Under the pieces are notes generated by a model. The model was not told where the DNA came from. It saw nothing but the letters and a program-made list of their open reading frames with translations, and ran no database searches. Position numbers and translations under genes: made by a program. This document shows positions 1 through 5,792 of a stretch of 5,987 bases of DNA, piece after piece. Source of the DNA: an uncultured Eubacteriales bacterium (GTDB taxonomy: Bacteria > Bacillota > Clostridia > Lachnospirales > CAG-274); assembly GCA_902495025.1 (NCBI GenBank), contig CABUWB010000133.1:1-5987 (forward strand), written 5' to 3'. Each line of letters starts with the position of its first letter. Position 1 is the stretch's first letter.

Positions 1-275
1 GTTCCCGACACCATTTCTTCGGTTAAATTTCTACCGTCTGTACAAGGGTCAACATTAACAATTTTTATACCACCTTTGGTATAAATGGCATTGTCTGTTC
101 TTAGGTGCATACCGTTAATATCGGTATACTTTTTGCCTTTGGCATCGGTATAGGCGGAAGTTGTAACCTTGCCAAGATTGGCGTCAATTATGTCCATATT
201 TGCGTTGATGTCAGCTATGTCTGCAACATCGGTATAGTCAGGCTTGTTCAGCTTATGGTTTACTGTCTGTTTCAT
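1..275 (-). CDS. Tail fibre / tail collar protein, N-terminal part (gene runs off the window)
   Basis: Only the first 91 codons are present; the gene continues past position 1. It starts with ATG at 275-273, directly after the TAA stop of the baseplate J gene, and a GGAGG ribosome binding site lies 8 bases upstream inside the end of that gene. The N-terminus reads MKQTVNHKLNKPDYTDVADI and continues with DINANMDIID. This matches the short start common to many Firmicute phage fibre proteins, where a 'LNKP...D.yDI..iN.NM..ID' segment anchors the fibre to the baseplate. Position after baseplate J supports this, as fibre genes usually follow it. The rest of the visible protein is a polar stretch with three in-frame YTD motifs (residues 14-16, 42-44, 50-52), each encoded by TATACCGAT; whether this is a true repeat cannot be judged from the fragment. 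The receptor-binding part lies outside the window. Confidence 0.75.
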   Translation of the reverse strand, partial: MKQTVNHKLNKPDYTDVADIADINANMDIIDANLGKVTTSAYTDAKGKKYTDINGMHLRTDNAIYTKGGIKIVNVDPCTDGRNLTEEMVSG

Positions 276-1343
276 TTACTCAACCTCCATTTCAAAATCA
301 GTAAGAGAAAAGATTTCTGTTTCCTCACAAGTGATATTTGTGTAACCGCCATTCAGCTTAAAATCGGTTATGTCATTTACACCATCACAGCCTAAAGCAA
401 TATTCAAAAGCCTTGCATAGCTTATTTCAGTTTTCTGAAAATTAATCTGTGCAAGGTATTTTGTAATGGCTGCTCTGATGTTATCAAGTGTATCAGCTCC
501 ATTAAGTGTGTTGTTAAGCTCAACTATTCCTGTTATCTTTAGTGCCTTAATGCCTGCACTGAACACCTCACACACAGCACCAATAGGAGCAACACCAGAG
601 CCGTCACCGTTTATATTAGGGTCGATATAGTCCTGAACAGTTTTAACAGTTGATGTATCAGCAACCTGTCCCTTATCGTCACAGATATAAACATTGACCT
701 TGTTGTTTATGCTCTTATCCCTTGCTGCCTTAGCTCCGCCAACACCAACACACTCCCTCGCCCATAAAATATAATGAGCCTTGATTCCACTTGTGGCGGG
801 CATAGACAAACGAAGATAATATCTTTCACGAAGTGCATCATCTGTTTCCTCATCAACTCCGCCCTCAATAGGTTTAGGGTTTATAATGCTCTTTACATTG
901 GCATTTGATGTTACCATTGTTGTTATGGTGTTTGCTGATGTGTTGCCGCTTTCCCCGGCTTGAACAGCAGTAATATAAACCTCTGCAGTACCATTTATCT
1001 CCGTATCAGCCATAACCTTATACTGCACACCACCATTTGAAACAAGAGTGCCGGCATATATAGTTCCGTTGCCGGTTACCTTAATATAACCACTTGCCTT
1101 TTGTGCTGTCTTTCTTGTAATATCTGTCCATTGACGAACATAGGCATCAAGCTCATCACCTTTCAAGTTTTCAATATTCAGCTTGTTAGCTGTTTCAGTA
1201 AGCAGGCCTAAAAGCTCAAATATCTTAATTGCAAAAGCCTTAAACATCTCCCAAAGCCAAGTTCCTTTTAGCTTTGAATAGGTATTTGGCATATCATTCA
1301 GCATATCTGTTTGAATATCTGATATTTCCTCATTGTAGTTCAT
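276..1343 (-). CDS. Baseplate assembly protein J (XkdT-like, gp47 family)
   Basis: This 355-residue protein is a wedge component of a contractile-tail baseplate. The clearest signature is at residues 161-186: GGVDEETDDALRERYY followed by LRLSMPATSG, the hallmark of the baseplate J / Mu gp47 / XkdT family. The N-terminal 80 residues are helical-looking, with a short leader (NYNEEISDIQTDML) and a 'GDELDAYVRQW' segment typical of the family. They are followed by a beta-rich region (about 85-150) in which 'GTLVSNGGVQYKV' recalls the family's G-x-x-v-x-x-x-g-x-x-F/Y turn. The C-terminus (about 265-355) resembles the usual alpha/beta end domain. Length is normal for the family. ATG at 1343 follows the TAA stop of the upstream gene with no spacing, and an AAAGGA ribosome binding site lies within that gene's end, so translation is probably coupled. 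The presence of this protein is the main reason for calling the tail contractile. Confidence 0.93.
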   Translation of the reverse strand: MNYNEEISDIQTDMLNDMPNTYSKLKGTWLWEMFKAFAIKIFELLGLLTETANKLNIENLKGDELDAYVRQWTDITRKTAQKASGYIKVTGNGTIYAGTLVSNGGVQYKVMADTEINGTAEVYITAVQAGESGNTSANTITTMVTSNANVKSIINPKPIEGGVDEETDDALRERYYLRLSMPATSGIKAHYILWARECVGVGGAKAARDKSINNKVNVYICDDKGQVADTSTVKTVQDYIDPNINGDGSGVAPIGAVCEVFSAGIKALKITGIVELNNTLNGADTLDNIRAAITKYLAQINFQKTEISYARLLNIALGCDGVNDITDFKLNGGYTNITCEETEIFSLTDFEMEVE

Positions 1344-2075
1344 TTAATCACCGTCCTTTAGAATAACCGACTTGTCAGAAGCATTGTACTCAACATCAAA
1401 ATTTAGCATTTCGGCAATATCTCTGATGTAGGAATAGGCTGTTCCCTCATAAATCTCCGTATGAATATCCAGTAAAACCTTGCCACAACCAACTCGCTTT
1501 TTATCAGCATTCCACCAAGCCTCTCTGCCTAAAAGATTGATAATATCTCTCGACTTTACAAGATTACTGCCATTAATATTTGCAGACTTAACCTGTGCAA
1601 AACTGCCATTGTAATAAACTGTAATCTCACTAAAAGCAGGAGTGTTTGATACAGTTTCCTGCTTTTGCTCTGTGATAAATTCATACTCAACACACTCAAC
1701 CACTGCTCTGATATTCCCCACCGTATCATAATGGTACTTGTAGCTTTTGATTGATATGGCAATATTCAATAACTCTGTCAGCCTGTCTGTTATGACAAGC
1801 CTTGCAGGTATTTTAGCAGAGGTAACATATTCAAAGAAGTCAATAACCTCTCTGCCATTACCCTTGCAAAATTCATAATCACGAGTTGGCAAAAATAAAT
1901 CCAAAGAAAAACTCCTTGGCTTTTTATTGCCAAGGAGCGTTAAAGTTTTTGTATGTGTTGTTATTGTGCTGTTTTCAAATTCCTGTAGTATATCCGGCAG
2001 ATTATCCGGTACAACAGGGAGCTGTATTACCTTTTGATTGTTGTTGTAGCTTAATAGCATTTTTATTGATGTCAT
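1344..2075 (-). CDS. XkdP-like tail protein with C-terminal stalk (copper amine oxidase N-like) domain
   Basis: This 243-residue protein has two parts. Residues 1-135 resemble the N-terminal domain of PBSX XkdP and related tail proteins: an opening 'LPVVPDNLPDI', a 'FSLDLFLPTRDYEF' strand pair and a closing 'AVVECVEYEF'. Residues 150-243 form two similar halves, 'ITVYYNGSFAQV...LVKSRDIINLLG...WWNADKKRV' and 'TEIYEGTAYSYIRDIAEMLN...VEYNASDKSVIL'. This is the pattern of the copper amine oxidase N-terminal (stalk) domain common in Clostridia surface proteins. PBSX XkdP has LysM in that place, so the C-terminal module looks exchanged. In the family this protein sits at the base of the tail near the hub; a wall-contacting role for the stalk domain is inference. 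ATG at 2075 is set by GGAGGTG at 2086-2080. The gene begins just downstream of the kinase terminator and no promoter fits between them. Confidence 0.8.
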   Translation of the reverse strand: MTSIKMLLSYNNNQKVIQLPVVPDNLPDILQEFENSTITTHTKTLTLLGNKKPRSFSLDLFLPTRDYEFCKGNGREVIDFFEYVTSAKIPARLVITDRLTELLNIAISIKSYKYHYDTVGNIRAVVECVEYEFITEQKQETVSNTPAFSEITVYYNGSFAQVKSANINGSNLVKSRDIINLLGREAWWNADKKRVGCGKVLLDIHTEIYEGTAYSYIRDIAEMLNFDVEYNASDKSVILKDGD

Positions 2076-2079
2076 TGTA

Positions 2080-2086
2080 CACCTCC
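2080..2086 (-). promoter_or_regulatory. Ribosome binding site of the XkdP-like gene, next to the kinase terminator
   Basis: GGAGGTG lies four bases before the ATG at 2075. It starts only three bases after the terminator's T-tract (2095-2090), so the site is within reach of the terminator's RNA fold. It fixes the start codon. Confidence 0.75.
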
Positions 2087-2126
2087 AATAAAAAACCCCA
2101 ATAACAACATTTTTATGTTATTGGGG
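2087..2126 (-). terminator. Strong intrinsic terminator downstream of the kinase gene
   Basis: On the minus strand an 11-bp perfect stem pairs CCCCAATAACA (2126-2116) with TGTTATTGGGG (2106-2096) around a 9-base loop. The stem is followed at once by six T residues (2095-2090) and then ATT. Four G-C pairs sit at the stem base next to the T-tract, as in an efficient rho-independent terminator. On the plus strand the stem is followed by GATAATATT, which is not a T-tract, so the terminator acts mainly in the direction of the kinase. It lies about 54 bases after the kinase stop and ends just before the ribosome binding site of the next tail gene. Confidence 0.9.
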
Positions 2127-2179
2127 GATAATATTAATATTTATCTGCACTATAAACTGGAATTTGTTGAATTGTTATT

Positions 2180-3685
2180 TTACAACCTCATAGAAACATC
2201 ATAAGTTCTATTCATATGAATTTTTTCTTTTAATTCGTATATATCTTCTGATTTTAATACTTCTACTTTTTGTAATTTCTTTAAAAATCTATCATTTTCC
2301 TCAATAATAGTGCAGCTATGAAATGGAGCAATAGCGATTACTTTATAGTCATTTCCAACGTAACGCTCTTGAATGTCTAAATCTGAAACCTTTTGCACCT
2401 TACCTTTATATCTTACATATCCACTTGCAATTGCGTCATAAGGAACAATATGATCATTTTCAATAACCTCAACTAAATGATACTCTTTATCTTCAATTAC
2501 ATACGGCAATGATTCATCTATTTCTAACAATAAGATATCATCGTAAATATCATCTGTAAGCAATCCCCAAATTCTTCGAATATTTAACTGTCGTGAACCC
2601 ATCAAAAAATCATCATTTTCCAACTTGATTATTGAATATACTGAGTTATTGCCTATTCCTGTGTTAAACTCAATCGGTTGATTATATTTACATGAAAAAA
2701 TACTATTAAATAATTCACACATAACTTCTTTATCTGTAATTGCAAATGCATGATTATAAAATTCGGGAACAACAGACAATATTGCACTATGAAATACATA
2801 CATATCTTCAAACGGATCTAATTCTTTCTTTTTATTCTTTTCATTTTGATAAAACTGAATTATCTCGTCTATTGATTGAAAACGTTCTAATGGATTATTC
2901 CTAAGACATCTACTAATGATACTGTCGAAAATATATGCATCATCCCAGTTATATTTTTGTGAAATATACTCTGCTCCTGTACCACGATTTACGGTTCCGA
3001 ATATGAACCAATACATAATCTGAGCCATAGAGTATATATCTGCTGCTTGTGTCACTTCATATTGATTATTAATTTGTTCTGGAGCGGAGAACTCTATGTT
3101 AGCCAAACGCTCACCTTTTCTCGTCTTATTATCTATAGGAAAATCTTCTTTATCATAATGCGCAATTCCAAAATCAGACAACACAAACTTTTCGATTTTG
3201 TCAACCAAAATATTTTCCGGCTTAATATCTCGATGAATAATGCCTTTTCTATGAATTGAATTCAATGTTGAGAAAAGAAATTTTACTAAAGTCAAAAATT
3301 CCTTTTCCTTAATTTCAGTCTTTTCTTTCCTATATCTTTTCAAGTTTTTAGAATAACGAGTCATAATTATGTAAGGAATCACAATTTCATCCTGTATTTC
3401 AAGTTCACCATAATGTATCATATTAACAACATTTTGCAACTCGTTTCGAACATAATTTGTATTAAAGAATTCCGACTTAAACCTAACATGTTTTCGTTCT
3501 GAATCAGAAATTAAAAATTTTATAGCAATTTCCTTTTCATTTATCGTTGCAAGATATACTACTCCATTTCCCCCTTGCCCGATTCTATCACTATTAGTAA
3601 ATTTCAATTTACCTAAAGTTGTTATCACACCTCCATGAGAATTAATATGTTCAATTAATTTTTCTTCAATTTCTTCTGTCTTCAT
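2180..3685 (-). CDS. Ser/Thr protein kinase with unrecognised C-terminal domain, cargo (moron) gene
   Basis: This 501-residue protein begins with a complete Hanks-type kinase domain (about 28-280). Visible elements are the glycine loop GQGGNGVV (36-43), the ATP-binding lysine in IAIK (K56), a probable helix-C glutamate (E82), the catalytic loop HRDIKPEN (151-158, with D153 and N158), the metal-binding DFG (171-173), APE (201-203), D216 in 'ADIYSM', and R268 in 'NPLERF'. All catalytic residues are present, so activity is expected. The activation loop holds T188 as a possible phosphorylation site. Residues 281-290 are a charged linker (NEKNKKKELD). Residues 291-501 match no family I recognise. 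No signal peptide or membrane segment is seen, so it should be cytoplasmic, unlike PknB-type PASTA receptors. ATG at 3685 follows TAGGAG with 6-base spacing. Its own promoter and terminator, and lower GC than the flanking tail genes, mark it as inserted cargo. Substrates and role are unknown; phage exclusion by phosphorylation is one option. Confidence 0.92.
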   Translation of the reverse strand: MKTEEIEEKLIEHINSHGGVITTLGKLKFTNSDRIGQGGNGVVYLATINEKEIAIKFLISDSERKHVRFKSEFFNTNYVRNELQNVVNMIHYGELEIQDEIVIPYIIMTRYSKNLKRYRKEKTEIKEKEFLTLVKFLFSTLNSIHRKGIIHRDIKPENILVDKIEKFVLSDFGIAHYDKEDFPIDNKTRKGERLANIEFSAPEQINNQYEVTQAADIYSMAQIMYWFIFGTVNRGTGAEYISQKYNWDDAYIFDSIISRCLRNNPLERFQSIDEIIQFYQNEKNKKKELDPFEDMYVFHSAILSVVPEFYNHAFAITDKEVMCELFNSIFSCKYNQPIEFNTGIGNNSVYSIIKLENDDFLMGSRQLNIRRIWGLLTDDIYDDILLLEIDESLPYVIEDKEYHLVEVIENDHIVPYDAIASGYVRYKGKVQKVSDLDIQERYVGNDYKVIAIAPFHSCTIIEENDRFLKKLQKVEVLKSEDIYELKEKIHMNRTYDVSMRL

Positions 3686-3705
3686 ACAATACTCCTAACT
3701 ATTGT
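3686..3705 (-). repeat. Dyad around the kinase ribosome binding site
   Basis: ACAATA (3705-3700) and TATTGT (3691-3686) form a 6-bp inverted repeat. The 8-base spacer GTTAGGAG between them contains the Shine-Dalgarno sequence TAGGAG (3697-3692). In RNA this would be a small hairpin showing the ribosome binding site in its loop, ending one base before the ATG; in DNA it could be a repressor site. The stem is AT-rich and weak, so it may be chance. Confidence 0.35.
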
Positions 3706-3752
3706 CTAATCAATCCATTGCCGATAGATGCTGCGAGAATCAAACTATCCTC

Positions 3753-3768
3753 ATAAATTCCGATTTAT
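3753..3768 (-). repeat. Small palindrome just downstream of the kinase promoter
   Basis: ATAAAT (3768-3763) and ATTTAT (3758-3753) are perfect inverted arms around a 4-base centre. They fall a few bases after the expected transcription start (about 3772), where repressor operators are often found. The arms are pure A/T, so this is only a candidate operator. Confidence 0.25.
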
Positions 3769-3778
3769 CTGTTATCTT

Positions 3779-3807
3779 ATTATACTACAATAGCAGATTA
3801 TTTTCAA
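3779..3807 (-). promoter_or_regulatory. Sigma-A-type promoter of the kinase gene
   Basis: On the minus strand, TTGAAA (3807-3802) is separated by exactly 17 bases from a perfect TATAAT (3784-3779). This is a near-consensus vegetative promoter. The -35 box overlaps the TGA stop of the XkdU-like gene. Transcription should start near 3772, giving a leader of about 86 bases before the kinase ATG. It is the only good promoter I found in front of a gene here, and it implies that the kinase is expressed without the late phage operon being on. Confidence 0.82.
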
Positions 3808-4364
3808 TCGAAATCATCATCAAGTCCGCCTAAAATAGTACCGCTTACACTCTGTGAAACACTGCCCCAAGTATAAGGCTGTACCTTTTGCCAAGTAACA
3901 CCCTTTATCTCACCCCAATTCACATGGTCATATTTTAGCATTAAGTCAAGGTGGTAAGGGAGCATATTTTCAACTGAGCGTTTTACTATGCCAAGATACT
4001 TATTATTTTCCACCTTTAAAAAGCTGAGTATTACGGTCATATTTTCAAACTCAATTTCAACCTTTACTCCCGGAACGGTGTTTGCCGTGCTTTCAAGGAG
4101 CGCCTTTGTTGCTGTTCCTGTGCCGAGGAGTCTTGTTCTGACATAAGCTCGTCTTTTATCTATGTCATCAAGCTTTTTATTTAGTCCCATTTCTGACTCT
4201 TTGATTTCAAGATACCAAGTAGCATAATCAAGAAATATCTGCTTATAAAGGTCATTTATTTTATCCTCTGCAGAGGTTAGCTTGATTTTAACCGCATTTA
4301 TTAAATCAAGTGTAACCTTATCTTTTCTGTAAATTTTATTTATCAGCTTAAGCACATTCATCAC
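3804..4364 (-). CDS. XkdU/YmfQ-like (DUF2313) phage tail protein
   Basis: This roughly 186-residue protein belongs to the YmfQ/XkdU tail family, counterpart of P2 gpI, which joins the baseplate wedge and the fibre attachment region. Supporting segments are 'IDKRRAYVRTRLLGTGTATKA' in two parts (about 68-88), the family's arginine-rich 'R..v..rl.g.gt.T' helix, then 'MLPYHLDLML' (134-143), and W-rich 'NWGEI', 'TWQKV' and 'TWGSV' motifs (149-169) typical of Firmicute members. The C-terminus is acidic (GGLDDDFD). Start choice is uncertain: GTG at 4364 and ATG at 4361 follow GGAG at a distance of 10-13 bases, while GTG at 4355 sits 6 bases after GAGGTG; the protein changes by three residues at most. 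It starts one base after the stop of the XkdQ-like gene, so coupling is likely. Its own stop codon lies inside the -35 box of the kinase promoter. Confidence 0.85.
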   Translation of the reverse strand: MMNVLKLINKIYRKDKVTLDLINAVKIKLTSAEDKINDLYKQIFLDYATWYLEIKESEMGLNKKLDDIDKRRAYVRTRLLGTGTATKALLESTANTVPGVKVEIEFENMTVILSFLKVENNKYLGIVKRSVENMLPYHLDLMLKYDHVNWGEIKGVTWQKVQPYTWGSVSQSVSGTILGGLDDDFD

Positions 4365-4365
4365 C

Positions 4366-5358
4366 TCACAAATTCTCCAAGGTACAGCTCATTGTGTGTA
4401 TACCGCCGTTTATTTTATGGTTTACAGACTTAATTCTGTAGTTATCATCAATGCCGAGGTAATCATCAACTAAGTGCATCACTCTGCCGGGTCTTGCTTT
4501 TGTATGACCTATGAAGTCCATACTAAGCTCTCGGCTTATGGTGTTCTTCTCCTTCAATTCATTTTCGGCAAGGGATTGTATATTTTCTGCCTCATCAGAA
4601 TTGACACTGTAATTCTCTGTCAATAAACCATATCTTTTTATATTCTCCTTATCCTCTGCAACAAACTGTTTTTCAGGCATTTCTCCGCTTTTCTTTGAGT
4701 TGACCACAGCAACAATTCTGTTTTTCATATTTTCAATGGAGTGTGAATACTTACCTCGGCTGTGTGCATTTTTATCCGTTACATCAAATGATGCAACATT
4801 GGTTGTCGGCTTAAAAGTATAGTCAATAGGCTCTGTGGGTAACTGAAACACATATAGAGCTTTACCACGCAGTTCATAGTAATATTTCTTGCCGTCATTG
4901 TCCTGTTGTATTTTGATAAGCTCCTTTATGACCTCATTTACATTTTTGATGTAAACGCCATTGACCTTTGCGGGCATATCGCAGATATTGCCTATTGATA
5001 TACCCACCTTACGGAAAAGAGTAGTAATGCACTCCGTTACACTTTGGTTTTTAAACTTAACTACAATATCATTCTTATTAAGGTAAAACCCAAAGTCATA
5101 GACCTTAACAGTTCGCTTTGGATAATTCCTTGTGACATTAACAACAACTCCCCTAATAAACTCCTCACTATCATCAAATATACTGACTATATCCCCAGCC
5201 ATAATTAAAAGCCTTGGAACATACCTTTCTTCGGTATCTGGAACAGAAAAGGAAAGTGATACTCCAACGGTATCAAGGCTTTCACTCCAAGATAGGTCAC
5301 AAACTAAATTAGTAATATCCTCAGCTTGATTATCCTTATACAGCATTACCTTGAACAT
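4366..5358 (-). CDS. XkdQ-like baseplate hub protein (gpD / gp27-like)
   Basis: This 330-residue protein resembles PBSX XkdQ and the late control gene D family, which forms the central hub of the baseplate through which the tail tube passes. Evidence is the N-terminal 'DITNLVCDLSWSESLDTVGVSLSFSVPD', seen here in two adjoining parts, then 'AGDIVSIFDDSEEFIRGVVV', a fold also found in gp27-like hubs. It continues with 'YDFGFYLNKNDIVVKF' and a C-terminal 'GRVMHLVDDYLGIDDNYRI...VNHKINGG..TMSCTL'. Length fits XkdQ. I chose ATG at 5358 because AAGGAG lies 10 bases upstream and the family starts near this point; the open frame reaches back to 5457, but that part only shadows the upstream gene. The gene overlaps the end of the XkdS-like gene by 23 bases. 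In PBSX this gene comes before XkdR and XkdS; here it follows them. Confidence 0.85.
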   Translation of the reverse strand: MFKVMLYKDNQAEDITNLVCDLSWSESLDTVGVSLSFSVPDTEERYVPRLLIMAGDIVSIFDDSEEFIRGVVVNVTRNYPKRTVKVYDFGFYLNKNDIVVKFKNQSVTECITTLFRKVGISIGNICDMPAKVNGVYIKNVNEVIKELIKIQQDNDGKKYYYELRGKALYVFQLPTEPIDYTFKPTTNVASFDVTDKNAHSRGKYSHSIENMKNRIVAVVNSKKSGEMPEKQFVAEDKENIKRYGLLTENYSVNSDEAENIQSLAENELKEKNTISRELSMDFIGHTKARPGRVMHLVDDYLGIDDNYRIKSVNHKINGGIHTMSCTLENL

Positions 5359-5791
5359 AGAAATCACTCTCCTTAATCTCTGTCCCGTCAATAAGTGTAA
5401 CAGTAAAAGATATGTGCAAGCCCCGTTTTTCCCTTGTACCTTTCCAATCAGTAACACTTGCTATAAGCGGGTGCCTTAGCAGCTGCTCCGTTACCTCTCG
5501 TTTCAGCTCGCTGTTTAAGTATCCTAAGGGTAAAGACCTCTGGCCCAGATAATCATAAATGCTTATACCAAAGGCTTCTGTTTCACCTTTTATATACACA
5601 CTATACATATTAGCCTGTGTACGGAGAACATTTTGAATAAACTGCTGAACACCTTGGATAGTATTACATTCTACAAGAACAGCATTTTTCATTATGTGCT
5701 GACCTGTTTCATAATTAAAAAGGAAGTCACAGCCAACATTTTCAGTTTCGTCATTTACACTTGTTTCTTCTATAAATATATTTGGAAACAT
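5336..5791 (-). CDS. XkdS-like DUF2634 baseplate protein
   Basis: This 151-residue protein fits the DUF2634 (XkdS) family, the Firmicute counterpart of gp25-like baseplate wedge proteins. Characteristic parts are 'GCDFLFNYETGQHIMKNAV' (about 20-38), 'VQQFIQNVLRTQANMYSVY' (about 47-65) with the family's 'L.T....Y.iY' pattern, 'YDYLGQRSLP', 'EVTEQLLRHPLIASVTDW' and the closing strand 'LHISFTVTLIDGTEI'. The start at ATG 5791 is decided by a strong GGAGGGG site (5802-5796) with 4-6 bases spacing. The frame is open back to 5893, but that extension lacks a ribosome binding site and overlaps the preceding gene. The stop of that gene (TGA at 5795-5793) lies one base before this ATG, and the 3' end overlaps the next gene by 23 bases. 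Both arrangements suggest coupled translation and fixed ratios of baseplate parts. Confidence 0.85.
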   Translation of the reverse strand: MFPNIFIEETSVNDETENVGCDFLFNYETGQHIMKNAVLVECNTIQGVQQFIQNVLRTQANMYSVYIKGETEAFGISIYDYLGQRSLPLGYLNSELKREVTEQLLRHPLIASVTDWKGTREKRGLHISFTVTLIDGTEIKESDFYVQGNAV

Positions 5792-5792
5792 A

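Noticed and set aside
105..395. Plus-strand open frame of 96 codons crossing the fibre/baseplate J junction
   Set aside because: It is antisense to two well-supported genes, has no convincing ribosome binding site and no recognisable product.
1556..1762. Minus-strand open frame of 68 codons
   Set aside because: It lies wholly inside the XkdP-like gene in another frame and has no independent support.
1886..2104. Plus-strand open frame of 72 codons
   Set aside because: It is antisense to the XkdP-like gene and runs into the terminator; the hydrophobic stretch is a by-product of the opposite frame.
3047..3259. Plus-strand open frame of 70 codons
   Set aside because: It is antisense to the kinase core including HRD and DFG; AT-rich DNA gives such frames by chance.
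2180..3685. The kinase as a PrkC/PknB-type housekeeping kinase
   Set aside because: No membrane segment or PASTA repeats, and no phosphatase, RsgA or ribosome-biogenesis genes nearby; the setting is a phage tail operon.
2139..3771. 9-bp direct repeat ATTTATCTG at 2139-2147 and 3763-3771 flanking the kinase, as a possible insertion footprint
   Set aside because: It does not extend on either side, is mostly A/T, and the right copy lies inside the promoter-leader region so it would exclude the promoter from the cassette; chance is the simpler reading.
5132..5329. Plus-strand open frames at 5132-5329 and 5633-5824
   Set aside because: They are antisense to the XkdQ- and XkdS-like genes, with no ribosome binding site or family resemblance.
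5359..5457. N-terminal extension of the XkdQ-like gene to 5457
   Set aside because: It overlaps the XkdS-like gene by over 120 bases and does not resemble the family; ATG 5358 has AAGGAG upstream.
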